A stretch of 64,000 nucleotides of DNA from an uncultured Sulfitobacter sp. (GCA_947501805.1 CANMXJ010000005.1:62001-126000); one strand, 5' to 3'. Shown: positions 1 to 9,186, counted from the first letter of the stretch. Program-made: numbers and translations. Notes: a model not told the origin generated them from the letters alone.

Positions 1-1
1 C

Positions 2-1186
2 CTTTTCAATAGCAAACAGCGAACTTTGACGCCGACCCCTTCGGGTCTCGCCTTTTACGGAGCTATCGAAGAGAGTTTCCTCGGGATTCAACGGCTGGAG
101 AATACGGCAAAGCACATTCGGGGCGAGGGCGGACAGGTTTTACGGATCGCAGTCACCCATTCCCTTGCGGCCACTTTTTTGCCCCCTGTATTGAGGACAT
201 TCCGGGCAAGGTTCCCTGATGTGGAGGTGGTCGTTCATTCTTACAGACTGTCGCAGATCATTCTACGCTTGCAGAACGGGTCCGTTGATATTGCAATTGG
301 ATCGCAAATTCCCAAGGTGCCCGGCAATAACCGCGGACTGATCGGCCATGTGCGACTGCTTTGCGTTGTGCCCGTGGCCCATCCTCTTGCTGCTAAGCGT
401 CTTGTCCATCCTGAAGATTTGGCGGGTGAAACCATCTTGCGTATTTCGCCGGACAGATCTGCGGATTGGAGCGAGGTTTTTCAAGTGCTGGAACGTAGAA
501 GCATCCCGTTTAAAGATACGCTCGAGATTGATACGTCGCTGACGGCGTATTCCTTTATTGCGCAAGGTCTTGCAGTGGGAATAGTTGAACCTTTCAGTCT
601 GCGCATATGGTCCCGCGATGACATTTCTGCGCTGCCTTTTGAACCCGAGTTGCGCTCCGCTTACTATCTCTCGACGCAGATCAGGCGCAGGCAAAACGCG
701 GAGCAAGAAAGGTTCATAAACATTCCGCGCGATATCGCGCGGGATATGCCTGCTCTCGAAAAAAATCATTATAAATCAGAGTGTAATTCGGGAAGCATCA
801 GGTTTCGGCTGTGTTCTGCAGCCAAGCTAACGCTGTATTCAATAGCCCCGGGCTGGATCGACGATATTGAACAACTCCTCACCCCTGTTCCAACGCTCGA
901 GATTAGTCAGAAACAGATCAAACGATGCCTCGGCCCACCCATCATAGACAGAAGAGCAATGCGGAGAGATGATGGTATTCTCCATCTGCCAAAACGGACT
1001 GTCAGCGGGAAGCGGTTCTGTTTCAAAAACATCCAACGCAGCACAGGTGATGATCCCCTCATCCATCGCCCACAACAGGGCCTGTTGATCTATAACGCCG
1101 CCGCGCGATACATCTGCCAAGATCACACCGGACTTCATTGCGCTAAACGCATTTTTATCAAGCAGTCCGCGTGTGGTGGCTGTTAA
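2..1186 (+). CDS. LysR-type transcriptional regulator, 5' partial, with abnormal 3' extension
   Basis: The reading frame is already open at base 2, and its first residues read like the end of a LysR winged helix-turn-helix (LFNSKQRTLTPTPSGLAFY). The DNA-binding helices therefore lie outside the window. The periplasmic-binding-like effector domain follows (VLRIAVTHSLAATFLPPVLRTFRARFPDVEV is a typical opening, abbreviated here in spirit only to its first 20 residues). Similarity should end near base 770 (RRQNAEQERF...RDIARDMPAL). The frame then runs 400 bases further, antisense to the convergent dehydrogenase. An A7 tract at 759-765 sits where a one-base shift would give an immediate TAA. It probably regulates the facing hydantoinase operon; this is inferred from position only. 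Confidence 0.75.
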   Translation, partial: LFNSKQRTLTPTPSGLAFYGAIEESFLGIQRLENTAKHIRGEGGQVLRIAVTHSLAATFLPPVLRTFRARFPDVEVVVHSYRLSQIILRLQNGSVDIAIGSQIPKVPGNNRGLIGHVRLLCVVPVAHPLAAKRLVHPEDLAGETILRISPDRSADWSEVFQVLERRSIPFKDTLEIDTSLTAYSFIAQGLAVGIVEPFSLRIWSRDDISALPFEPELRSAYYLSTQIRRRQNAEQERFINIPRDIARDMPALEKNHYKSECNSGSIRFRLCSAAKLTLYSIAPGWIDDIEQLLTPVPTLEISQKQIKRCLGPPIIDRRAMRRDDGILHLPKRTVSGKRFCFKNIQRSTGDDPLIHRPQQGLLIYNAAARYICQDHTGLHCAKRIFIKQSACGGC

Positions 1187-1807
1187 CGGAGTTGATACCG
1201 CGATGAAATCCGCGCGAGGGAATATGTCTTGAAGCGCGTTTGAACCGTGGACTTCATCGACGTTTTCCATCGGCTTGGGGTGCGTGCGAGTCCCGATGAC
1301 CGTTATGCCAAATGCTTTGGCGCGCTGGGCGATTGCCCGTCCGGTGTGGCCCAGACCAAGGATCACAAGGGTGCTGCCCTTGAGCGGCCGAACCATACGT
1401 TTTTGCCATATCTTTTGCGCTTTGTCTGATTGAAACCCCGGTATGTCGAGCGTGAAGTGCAGGAAGGTCCCCATGACGTATTCGGCCATCATATCCGCCG
1501 CAACCCCCGCCGCATTCGTAACAATGGTGCGTTCGGGATCCCACCTGCCAAAATGATCTGTTCCTGCCCCGCCATTGGTAATCCATCGCGGGCCTGTGGG
1601 GGCAAACAGCGCCTCGCGCGGATAGCCGGGCGTACCGGCAAAGCGGACTGTATAAACCACGTCAGGGCGAAAGGCCTCCAGTTGCGCGGGCAACGCTTCA
1701 TAAGTTGTACATTCTGCGATTTCCGAGTCTGGGAAAGCGGCGCGTAGCTGGCTGGCAAAGGTGGCTGTCCTGTCGTTGTGGATCAGGATGCGTTGTGCCT
1801 CAGGCAT
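839..1807 (-). CDS. D-isomer-specific 2-hydroxyacid dehydrogenase (NAD-dependent)
   Basis: This 322-residue protein belongs to the D-2-hydroxyacid dehydrogenase family, which interconverts 2-keto acids and D-2-hydroxy acids with NAD(P)H. Visible marks are the nucleotide-binding loop VILGLGHTGRAIAQRA, the catalytic Arg region ADVSRGGVIDQQAL, the Glu region DVFETEPLP and the catalytic His in ISPHCSS. The chosen ATG (MPEAQRI) overlaps the stop of the upstream MmgE/PrpD gene by 8 bases (ATGCCTGA); an upstream in-frame extension would lie wholly inside that gene. It is the last gene of the hydantoinase operon. The substrate cannot be read from the sequence, but an amino acid to keto acid to hydroxy acid step after the aminotransferase of the same operon is plausible. 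Confidence 0.88.
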   Translation of the reverse strand: MPEAQRILIHNDRTATFASQLRAAFPDSEIAECTTYEALPAQLEAFRPDVVYTVRFAGTPGYPREALFAPTGPRWITNGGAGTDHFGRWDPERTIVTNAAGVAADMMAEYVMGTFLHFTLDIPGFQSDKAQKIWQKRMVRPLKGSTLVILGLGHTGRAIAQRAKAFGITVIGTRTHPKPMENVDEVHGSNALQDIFPRADFIAVSTPLTATTRGLLDKNAFSAMKSGVILADVSRGGVIDQQALLWAMDEGIITCAALDVFETEPLPADSPFWQMENTIISPHCSSVYDGWAEASFDLFLTNLERWNRGEELFNIVDPARGY

Positions 1808-3146
1808 GATCGGTCTCGGGATTTGCATGCAGAAGGCGCAGCAGGTCGGAAAACCGCGTTTTAGGCTCCAACAAAGCGCGGTGCATTTGCCAGATCGCGT
1901 TGCGGCGCGTGGCAGGTAACGGTGCCGCCATAACGCGAAACTTTGCCTCAACTTCGGTCAGTGCCATTGGTGACTCGGGGCCGCCGCGCGCATGTATGTC
2001 GCCAGAATGCAGGATCCTGCCGTCATGCATATGCACGGTCACATCAGACCAACGGCCGGCAGGAAACCGCGTAGAATGGCGGCTGTCTTCGGTCACGCTG
2101 ATCTTATCCAAGGTTCTAGCCACATGCGCATCGGCCAGTCCGGCACCCTCTATATGCTCTGGCGCGATATGCCCGTGAACAAGACGTACGGCCAGTGCGA
2201 ATGGCAGCGAATATTGCGCCTGTGACGTGGTCTGCGGCATCCCGGCAAATAATGCAGCGGCTTGGGCAAAAGTGCGCACGTCGATTTTGGCAATGTCTTG
2301 TTCACCCAAATCATGTTCCTGCACCACCAAACCAAGGGCATCCAGCGCTGCATGTGCCCAACGACAAATCGGATAAGGTTTGATGTAGTTGTCCGATATC
2401 GTCCACGCAGATCCCAGATCACGCCAGTGATGCGTCACCTCTGATGCTTCCACGGTGACTGCCGGTGCCCCTTCGAACCCGTCCTCGGCCAACAAAACGG
2501 CCATCGCACCAACCATTGCACCCATGCCCGAGCCGTCGTGCAGCATTGTCGGATTGGCAATTTCACGCATCATCTGGCTGCGCGGCCCGTGGTATTCCGC
2601 AATTCCGAAAGCATGGCGCAATTGGTGTGCCGAGAGGTGGCGCAAATGTGCGCCAAGGGCTGCAACACCAAGCGCATTCCATGCGCCGGAAGTGTGATAA
2701 TCGCTGACGCTGTCATGTAGTGCGATGCCTGCGCGGGCCGAAACCTCGTAAGACATTGCCAATGCGGCAAGCGCCTCCCGACCGCTAAGTTCTGGCAAGT
2801 ATTGCGCAAAAGCGCATAGCGCAGGCACCACGGCACACCCGATGTGCCCCTTTGTCGGATTGTAGCCGTCATGGGCGTCCAGATTGTCGATCTGTGTCGC
2901 ACCGGCAAAGGCCGCGCCGGGAACGGATACGCTGCGTCCATCGAACAGAAGTGTCGCCGCATCTTTGGCACTGCCTGCAGCCATGAAGCGTGCCGCGTGA
3001 TCACGTGCGATGCGCGCCGGTGCCATTCTGGCGGCCCCAGCTGCCACGCCAAGTGTGTCGATCAACAACAATGCTGCCATCGACAGTGCGGGTTCGGGAA
3101 TATCAGGTGCGCCAAGCGTGAACTCGGCAATCCGCACAAAATTCAT
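1800..3146 (-). CDS. MmgE/PrpD family protein
   Basis: The 448-residue product has the length and motifs of the MmgE/PrpD family (2-methylcitrate dehydratase and relatives, also cis-aconitate decarboxylase and iminodisuccinate epimerase). Diagnostic parts are the N-terminal helical region LLLIDTLGVAAGAARMAP, the HDGYNPTKGHIGCAVVPAL segment (compare DD...HPS in classical members) and SDNYIKPYPICRWAHAALDAL. It starts with an ATG overlapping the racemase-like gene's stop (ATGA), so it is translationally coupled. It lies in an operon with amino-acid-type enzymes rather than methylcitrate genes, so a role as hydratase/epimerase of a dicarboxylic or amino dicarboxylic intermediate is more likely than propionate metabolism; this is inference. 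Confidence 0.88.
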   Translation of the reverse strand: MNFVRIAEFTLGAPDIPEPALSMAALLLIDTLGVAAGAARMAPARIARDHAARFMAAGSAKDAATLLFDGRSVSVPGAAFAGATQIDNLDAHDGYNPTKGHIGCAVVPALCAFAQYLPELSGREALAALAMSYEVSARAGIALHDSVSDYHTSGAWNALGVAALGAHLRHLSAHQLRHAFGIAEYHGPRSQMMREIANPTMLHDGSGMGAMVGAMAVLLAEDGFEGAPAVTVEASEVTHHWRDLGSAWTISDNYIKPYPICRWAHAALDALGLVVQEHDLGEQDIAKIDVRTFAQAAALFAGMPQTTSQAQYSLPFALAVRLVHGHIAPEHIEGAGLADAHVARTLDKISVTEDSRHSTRFPAGRWSDVTVHMHDGRILHSGDIHARGGPESPMALTEVEAKFRVMAAPLPATRRNAIWQMHRALLEPKTRFSDLLRLLHANPETDHA

Positions 3147-3886
3147 CTTGCTGACCTTTCCAATAAGCTTCCGAAACCTTGAATGGCATCGCTCATGTCC
3201 AAGGCATCGAGCGCCTCGAACATCATGGCCTGATTTGAACTGACAACCGGTTTGCCCAACTTTTGCTCCAGACGGTCAATCGTCTCGACGCTGCGCATTT
3301 CGGTGCAAGACAGGACAATGGCTTCGGCCTCGACACTGTCTGCTTGCAGCCCGAGCGCATAAACCGCATCCGGCTCCAGCGCGCCTTGTTCGTGATTGCC
3401 AAGAGCAAGCTCAACCTGGGCCTGTGCGACAGTTTCAACGCCCATATCCGTCAGGAAACCAACTGCCATTTCGTTGATTCTCGGCACATAAGGTGAGGCA
3501 AAACCAATACGCCTGGCCCCCAAAGCGTTTAGCGCATAGACCAGCGCGCCTGCCGCCGTCACCGTCTTTGCCCCACTTTCGGCTTCGATCCGTTCAGCCA
3601 GAGCGCGATCAAAGGCGGGGCCGTGGGTTAGCGTGGCGGAAGTGCAGCCATAAATCACCACATCCGGCTTGATGCCAAGCAGCAGCTTGAGCGGCGCGTC
3701 AAGATCAGCCGCCCCCAAGCCTTGCATCTGGTGCGCGTCTGGAATTGCGTCTTCGTCATATCCGCCCAAGCGCGCGGAATGGCAGGAGACCCCGCAAGGC
3801 CGCATCATCGCAAAATCCGGTTCGAGGTTTGAATTGGTAAACGGGACCAGAAGGCCAAAGCGTGCGCGCCCGCGTGAAAGGGTCAT
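3143..3886 (-). CDS. Asp/Glu racemase superfamily protein (maleate isomerase/arylmalonate decarboxylase-like)
   Basis: This 247-residue cytosolic enzyme has the two cysteine motifs of the Asp/Glu racemase superfamily: YGCTSATLTHG in the N-terminal half and LSCTEMRSVE in the C-terminal half. The N-terminus RFGLLVPFTNSNLEPDF is typical of maleate cis-trans isomerase and arylmalonate decarboxylase relatives. The two Cys normally act as acid and base on either face of the substrate. The ATG chosen (MTLSRGRARFG) overlaps the aminotransferase stop as ATGA; a longer in-frame start nine codons upstream lies within that gene. Racemase, cis-trans isomerase and decarboxylase activities cannot be told apart by eye. 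Confidence 0.85.
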   Translation of the reverse strand: MTLSRGRARFGLLVPFTNSNLEPDFAMMRPCGVSCHSARLGGYDEDAIPDAHQMQGLGAADLDAPLKLLLGIKPDVVIYGCTSATLTHGPAFDRALAERIEAESGAKTVTAAGALVYALNALGARRIGFASPYVPRINEMAVGFLTDMGVETVAQAQVELALGNHEQGALEPDAVYALGLQADSVEAEAIVLSCTEMRSVETIDRLEQKLGKPVVSSNQAMMFEALDALDMSDAIQGFGSLLERSAR

Positions 3887-4965
3887 AAGATTGCGCCTTT
3901 CATCCAGCGGCACAGATATTCGGTTGCCTTGATCGTGTCTGGTTCCGGGCCAATTGTCATCCGCAACGCATTGGGCAATCCGGCACCTTGTTGGCGGCGC
4001 AAAAAGACTCCCTTTGCGCGCAACGCAGTGTCTGCATCGCGCGCGTTCTCTGGCATTTCAAAGCGGATCAGCAGAAAGTTTGTAACGCTGGGGATCACAT
4101 CAAATCCCGCTTGCGTCAGTGTTTGTGATGTTTGCTCTCGCAGAGCTGCGGTCATTTGACATGTCTCTTTCATGTAAGTCTGGTCACTAACTGCTGCGAC
4201 AGCGGCCAGCTGTGCAACATGTGTGACGTTGTTGGGGTTCATGACTTTTCTCATTTCGTTTGCGACCCGTTCGGGAAAAAGACCCCAGCCGACGCGATAC
4301 CCTGCCATCGCGTAGGCCTTTGAAAAGGTACGCAAGACAATGCAGTTCTGCATGCCGACCATTTCCCAACAGCGTTCACCCAGATGATCTGTGAATTCGC
4401 CATAGGCTTCATCAATCACCAGAAGAATGTCCGCGCGCAAACCCGCGCGCAGGCGCTCGATCTCTGCTTTTGAGAGACGTGTCCCGGTGGGGTTGCCAGG
4501 ATTTGCAAGAAAGACAATTGCGGTATCGGGCTGCACGGCATGCAAAAGGCCATCGACACAAACAGTGCAGTTCTTTTCGGGTGAGGTGTCAAATCTTGCA
4601 TTTGCGATCAGCGCTGCTGTTGCGAAAAACGGATAGGCGTGACGTGAAGCCAGAATGGACTTTTCCGGCCCTGAAAACGCTCTCGCCAGACAGCCGATCA
4701 GGTCTAAAGAACCGTTACCACACAGGATTTCTCCCGATCCAATGCCATGGATTTCGCCAAGTGCAACGCGCAATCTAGTCCAGTCGGGATCGGGGTAAAC
4801 AGCCCCGTCGGCCAGCCCCTCGGCCGCCGCCTTTATCGCATGTGGGCTAGGCGGGCGCAGGCTTTCGTTTTGCGACAACGAAATCAGGTCCATTCCCGCC
4901 GGTGCCGTCATATCCGCAAGGGCATACGGTGACATCTGTATGATATGGGGCAGGGCATTGATCAT
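3883..4965 (-). CDS. pyridoxal-phosphate aminotransferase, HisC-like (fold type I)
   Basis: The 360-residue product is a class I/II aminotransferase close in build to histidinol-phosphate aminotransferase. It shows the N-terminal SLSQNESLRPPSP substrate-loop motif, the GNGSLDLIGCLARAF cofactor-phosphate segment, FLANPGNPTGTRLS, the Asp region VIDEAYGEF, the PLP-lysine motif RTFSKAYAMAGYRVGW and a C-terminal RMTIG arginine that binds the substrate carboxylate. No other his gene is nearby, so a catabolic role in this operon (transfer of the amino group from a hydantoin- or lactam-derived amino acid) is more likely than histidine biosynthesis. Start and stop overlap both neighbours by four bases. 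Confidence 0.88.
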   Translation of the reverse strand: MINALPHIIQMSPYALADMTAPAGMDLISLSQNESLRPPSPHAIKAAAEGLADGAVYPDPDWTRLRVALGEIHGIGSGEILCGNGSLDLIGCLARAFSGPEKSILASRHAYPFFATAALIANARFDTSPEKNCTVCVDGLLHAVQPDTAIVFLANPGNPTGTRLSKAEIERLRAGLRADILLVIDEAYGEFTDHLGERCWEMVGMQNCIVLRTFSKAYAMAGYRVGWGLFPERVANEMRKVMNPNNVTHVAQLAAVAAVSDQTYMKETCQMTAALREQTSQTLTQAGFDVIPSVTNFLLIRFEMPENARDADTALRAKGVFLRRQQGAGLPNALRMTIGPEPDTIKATEYLCRWMKGAIL

Positions 4966-6611
4966 TCTGGAGCTCCATAGATTTCCCTGGCAGCACCCGT
5001 ACTTACGATTCCGGCGTCAATGTCGGATTGCAATTCCTGTGCGGAACGATTGTGCGGAGGGCCAAAGCCGCCGCCGCCGGGGGTTTCAAATATCAATGTC
5101 TGGCCGCCCCTGATCCGGAATTCACCCTTGGCGGGCAAATCAGGACCGTCCTTGTCAATGCGAATGCGACCCTTGGCACCTGTCAAACCGCCGTTACGTC
5201 CCTTCGCAGGATTGCTCACGCGCTCGACCGACAGAAACAACAAGACGTCCTGATTTATCGTCGAGCTTACTTCGATATGCTGCCCAAGGCCGCCACGGTA
5301 CTGGCCCGCGCCACCTGAATCCGGTCGCAATTCCCTTTTGTGGATCAAAACCGGCGCTGCAGCTTCTGTTGTTTCGACCTGACTGCCCCAGACACCGCTG
5401 GGAAAGGCTGTGGCAGACAATCCGTCAAGTGTCGGGCGTGCGCCGGTGCCTCCGTTGAAAACCAGTTCTACCGCGAATTGCTGATGGTTTGACGTGCCGG
5501 TTTCGGGGGCATGGCGCAAAGGCAGATCATACATGCAGGATGCGCCCTCGGCCGGCACTATGTCTGGCAAGGCCTGTGACAGGCAGCCATACACCAAATC
5601 CGGCGTCATTTGTCCCAAAGTATGGCGCATGGCGACCGGCGCGGGGGGCTGGGCGTTTAGAATGCAGCCCTTTGGAGCCGTGATACGGAATGGTTCGAGT
5701 GATCCGGCGTTGTTGGGGATTTCGGGGCCGATGATGCAACGTAGCGCAAAAACCGTATAGGCCGTTGCGTAATTCAGTGGCACGTTAATGCCCTTGTTGA
5801 TGCAGGGGGCTGTGCCTGAAAAATCAACTTTCAGATGGTCGGCGGTGATAGTTAAAAACGCGTGCAACTCTATCTCGTTGTCATACCCGTCAACAACCAG
5901 CGTGTTGTGCCAAGTGCCTTTGGGCAAAGTCGCGATGGCCTTGATTGTGGCATTGCGCGATGTGTCGATGATGTAGTTGGCAAGTTGGTCCAGATCGTTG
6001 ATGCCAAATTCATGCAACATATGGCTCAGGCTTTTGGCACCCGCCTCACAGCAGGCGATCAATGCGTAGATATCACCTTCGTTTGCGACAGGTTCACGAG
6101 AGTTTGCTTTAACGATCTCCATCAGCAGCGCATTGATTTCACCTTCGCTGACCAGCTTGCAGGGTGGAATTAACAGCCCCTCATCGTAAATGTCGGATCC
6201 TTCGGGGCCCATGCCAAGGCCCCCCAAGTCTACCAGATGTGATGTACAGGACGTAAAGCCGATCACGCGATCCTTGTAGAAAACCGGCATCATCAACAGG
6301 AAGTCATTCAAATGGCCCGAGGCAATCCAAGGGTCATTGGTCATATAGATGTCGCCAGGTTTCATTTCCTGAACGGCAAAACGGGCGCGCAGTGTCTTGA
6401 CCGCTTCGGCCATGGTGTTGATGTGACCCGGGGTACCTGTGACAGCTTGGGCCAGCATACGTCCTTCAAAGTCGAAAATTCCGGCAGAAATATCGCCACA
6501 CTCACGCACAATCGGGCTAAAGGCGGCACGGATCAGGGCCTGTCCCTGTTCTTCGACGACTGCCAGCAGGCGATTCCACATTACCTGTAGCTTGGTATTG
6601 GGCAGGGTCAT
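4962..6611 (-). CDS. hyuB: hydantoinase/oxoprolinase family protein, B subunit
   Basis: This 549-residue protein matches the HyuB/acetone carboxylase alpha-like family (N-methylhydantoinase B). Characteristic stretches are the opening WNRLLAVVEEQGQALIRAAFSPIVRECGD (first part), PGDIYMTNDPWIASGHLNDF, GFTSCTSHLVDLGG and the glycine-rich C-terminus FETPGGGGFGPP. With HyuA it normally forms an ATP-dependent ring-opening complex acting on hydantoins, oxoproline or related cyclic amides. Its ATG overlaps the hyuA stop by four bases. The target ring compound cannot be deduced. Confidence 0.9.
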   Translation of the reverse strand: MTLPNTKLQVMWNRLLAVVEEQGQALIRAAFSPIVRECGDISAGIFDFEGRMLAQAVTGTPGHINTMAEAVKTLRARFAVQEMKPGDIYMTNDPWIASGHLNDFLLMMPVFYKDRVIGFTSCTSHLVDLGGLGMGPEGSDIYDEGLLIPPCKLVSEGEINALLMEIVKANSREPVANEGDIYALIACCEAGAKSLSHMLHEFGINDLDQLANYIIDTSRNATIKAIATLPKGTWHNTLVVDGYDNEIELHAFLTITADHLKVDFSGTAPCINKGINVPLNYATAYTVFALRCIIGPEIPNNAGSLEPFRITAPKGCILNAQPPAPVAMRHTLGQMTPDLVYGCLSQALPDIVPAEGASCMYDLPLRHAPETGTSNHQQFAVELVFNGGTGARPTLDGLSATAFPSGVWGSQVETTEAAAPVLIHKRELRPDSGGAGQYRGGLGQHIEVSSTINQDVLLFLSVERVSNPAKGRNGGLTGAKGRIRIDKDGPDLPAKGEFRIRGGQTLIFETPGGGGFGPPHNRSAQELQSDIDAGIVSTGAAREIYGAPE

Positions 6612-8707
6612 GTTGTTGTCTCCTGTTCCGAGGTCAGCCAGATGTTTCCGCGCCCGTCGATGTCGGCGCGAAAATCCGCGCTGACAAAAGTGGTTGTTTG
6701 CGGTTCAATGATCAGCGCGGGCCCGGCAAACCTATCGCCTTTGCCCAAATGTGAACGTAAAAAGACAGCGGCGTTCTGCCACCTGTCTGTGATATTGCAC
6801 CATATCCTGCGCGTGGATTGCGCGGATGGCAGCCGGATTTCAGGTTGATCCGGGCAAGCGGCCAGAGCCGGCGCTTGCGAAGAGAGAGACAGACCCCAAT
6901 TCAGCACTTCGATTGTCATCCCCGGAACCCGTCGACCGAACTGGCGGGCGTATTCGGCTTCGAAATTGGCGCTGAGCTGGGCAATGTCGGCAGGGTCCAA
7001 CGGGTCTGGTCCAAGGTCGACTTCGATCTCGTGCCCCTGTCCTTTGTAACGCATGAATGCCACGCGGCGTTGGGTTAACATACCTTGCGAGGCTCCGGCC
7101 CGGACAACTGTTTCAGCTTCATGATACATGGATGCGAACAGTGCATTCAAAGCCTCAAGGTCCACGGCCTGAAGTGTGGTGTAATATGACCTGATAATTT
7201 CGAAGGACACAGGCGCAAACAGGAAACCGACGGCAGAACCGACACCGGGATCATGCGGGATCAAGATACGGCGTATGCCAGCCCGCCGCGCCAGACGCGT
7301 TGCGTGCAACGGTCCGTTGCCACCAAACGCGATCATCAACCGGTCAGAGGCTTCCTTGCCGGACTCAACCGCATGCATACGCGCTGCACTTGCCATTGCT
7401 TCATCCACAATTTCGGTAATGGCTGTTGCCGCACCCTCAGCGTTCAGGAGCAATTGTGTGCCAATCCCTTGTACCAAAGCGTGTTCCGAAGCGATGCGAT
7501 CAATCTTCAAGCGGCCTTCGGCAAAACGATCCGGATCAATATAGCCCAACGCAATGTCGGCGTCAGTCACCGTCGCTTCCGTGCCACCCTTGCCAAAACC
7601 AACGGGGCCAGGGATGGAACCAGCGCTGCGCGGTCCAACCGCAACCCGACCCAATGTATCGACAGATGCGATTGATCCACCTCCGGCACCGATCTCGATC
7701 ATCTCGATCACCGGAATGCGTACAGGCATACCTGATCCTTTGATAAAACGCGCGGCGCGGGAGATTTCGAATTTGCGCGACATTTGCGGGCGGAAGTCAT
7801 CAATCAGCGACAGCTTCGCCGTTGTGCCGCCCATATCAAAGGAAAGCACCTGTCTCTCACCTGTCTCGGCAGCAAGACGCGCGGCAAGAATAGCTCCTCC
7901 TGCCGGACCGGATTCGACCAGCCGGATCGGCAGGCGCGCCGCGGTTTCAAGCGTGGTCATACCGCCGCCCGCGGTCATCATGAGAACCGGACAGCCGAGC
8001 CCTTTTTCGACAAACCTGCGTTGGATATCGGCAAGATACCCCGCCATGAGCGGCTGGATATAGGCGTTGGCGATGGTCGTGCAAAGCCGGTCAAATTCGC
8101 GCGCTTCGGGACTGACCTCGTGACTGAGCGAGATGACCAAGTTGGGTAGTTCGCCTCTAAGCAACGCACGCAATCGCAATTCATGGGCAGGGTTGGCATA
8201 GGCGTGCAGCAGACAGATCGCCACAGCTTCAATACCACCTGCGCGCAATGTGTTGGCAATGTCACTGACCGCCACTTCGTTCAGCGGGGCAAGTTCTTGA
8301 CCCTGCGCATTCATCCGCCCGCCAATGGTCAGCGCATGTTTGCGCGGCACAATCAGGTCCGGTTTTTCGATGTTGATAGCATACTGGCTGTAGCGCCGCT
8401 CGTACGCGATTTGCAGAATGTCCCGAAATCCGTCTGTCGTGATGGTCGCAACCTTGGCCCCGCGTCGTTCGATCAGCGCATTTGTCGCAAGCGTGGTCCC
8501 GTGAATGAAGGTTGTGATCTGTGACCAGTGCACGCCGCTGGTTTCCAGAACACGCACCGCCCCGTCGATCGCGGCCAATGCAGGGGTTGCAGGGGTTGTT
8601 GGTGTCTTGGCTGTTGCCAGAACAGTGTTGGCTGCACTCATCAGCACGGTGTCCGTGAACGTACCGCCGATATCAATTGCAAGCCGGAGTCCGTCTGTGG
8701 TTGTCAT
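6608..8707 (-). CDS. hyuA: hydantoinase/oxoprolinase family protein, A subunit
   Basis: The 699-residue product belongs to the HyuA family, the ATP-binding subunit of hydantoinase/5-oxoprolinase/acetone carboxylase complexes. It begins with the ASKHA phosphate-binding motif LAIDIGGTFTDTVL, has the FIHGTTLATNALIERRGAKVA segment, a second phosphate loop LSFDMGGTTAKLSLI and the GNGPLHATRLAR region. I chose the ATG giving MTTTDGLRLAIDIGG because an N-terminal Asp-Ile-Gly-Gly motif within the first 15 residues is normal; a further 17 codons upstream look non-coding. It is the first gene of a six-gene operon, so the promoter should lie in 8708-9186. Confidence 0.9.
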   Translation of the reverse strand: MTTTDGLRLAIDIGGTFTDTVLMSAANTVLATAKTPTTPATPALAAIDGAVRVLETSGVHWSQITTFIHGTTLATNALIERRGAKVATITTDGFRDILQIAYERRYSQYAINIEKPDLIVPRKHALTIGGRMNAQGQELAPLNEVAVSDIANTLRAGGIEAVAICLLHAYANPAHELRLRALLRGELPNLVISLSHEVSPEAREFDRLCTTIANAYIQPLMAGYLADIQRRFVEKGLGCPVLMMTAGGGMTTLETAARLPIRLVESGPAGGAILAARLAAETGERQVLSFDMGGTTAKLSLIDDFRPQMSRKFEISRAARFIKGSGMPVRIPVIEMIEIGAGGGSIASVDTLGRVAVGPRSAGSIPGPVGFGKGGTEATVTDADIALGYIDPDRFAEGRLKIDRIASEHALVQGIGTQLLLNAEGAATAITEIVDEAMASAARMHAVESGKEASDRLMIAFGGNGPLHATRLARRAGIRRILIPHDPGVGSAVGFLFAPVSFEIIRSYYTTLQAVDLEALNALFASMYHEAETVVRAGASQGMLTQRRVAFMRYKGQGHEIEVDLGPDPLDPADIAQLSANFEAEYARQFGRRVPGMTIEVLNWGLSLSSQAPALAACPDQPEIRLPSAQSTRRIWCNITDRWQNAAVFLRSHLGKGDRFAGPALIIEPQTTTFVSADFRADIDGRGNIWLTSEQETTT

Positions 8708-8775
8708 TGAGAACGCCAATTTTCGAAAATACCTGAAATCACACTTGCGTCGCCTCAAAAGAAGCGGTCGCGGTT

Positions 8776-8934
8776 GTGTCAGACGACCAGATCACATCCC
8801 GTCGCGCGGCGGAGCATTGGGTTGCGGATGTCTGGCATCATGGCGCATTCGTTCCCAAAGTTGGTTCCACAATGGTTTTCACAGAAGGGGCCATTGTGTC
8901 AACGGTGGCATTTGCGTCTCTGTTGAAGAGGTAA
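8776..8934 (+). CDS. possible short ORF or gene fragment of unknown function
   Basis: A GTG-initiated 52-codon frame lies between hyuA and the peroxidase-related gene. Its translation has an ordinary protein-like composition, beginning SDDQITSRRAAEHWVADVW and ending in a hydrophobic helix-like stretch followed by LLKR. A stop codon lies 15 codons upstream of the GTG, and no clear ribosome binding site is visible. It could be a C-terminal remnant of a lost gene, a small real gene, or chance. I recognise no family. Confidence 0.22.
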   Translation: MSDDQITSRRAAEHWVADVWHHGAFVPKVGSTMVFTEGAIVSTVAFASLLKR

Positions 8935-9186
8935 GGGGGCAGTTGTGGCGGGCATGTCAGCTCTCAGGTCGCCCATGATGAACAAGGCGCTTAAGACAAC
9001 GTGAAAAAGGCTGGACAGCCAAGTTGATTGCGCCACCCGTTGCATGGACGCGACGCATGGCATCATCAATGCCAGCCAATGTTGTTCGGCCGGTCATCCT
9101 GATCCCGTCAGCGCAGATTCGCCAACCTTACACGTTGCACATCGGATATGGTTGATAAAGAACGTCCTGAGTGGGACGGCAGGTGC
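8935..9186. other. intergenic region upstream of the hyu operon
   Basis: I see no gene, repeat or strong hairpin here. Together with 8708-8775 it must hold the hyuA promoter and the end of the preceding minus-strand operon. No EcfG or LexA site is present. Confidence 0.4.

Noticed and set aside
3883..4965. Histidine biosynthesis role for the HisC-like aminotransferase
   Set aside because: No other his genes are near, and the gene is coupled to hydantoinase and racemase genes.
8505..8978. 157-codon plus-strand frame over the hyuA 5' end
   Set aside because: It is antisense to conserved hyuA codons over much of its length and resembles no family.
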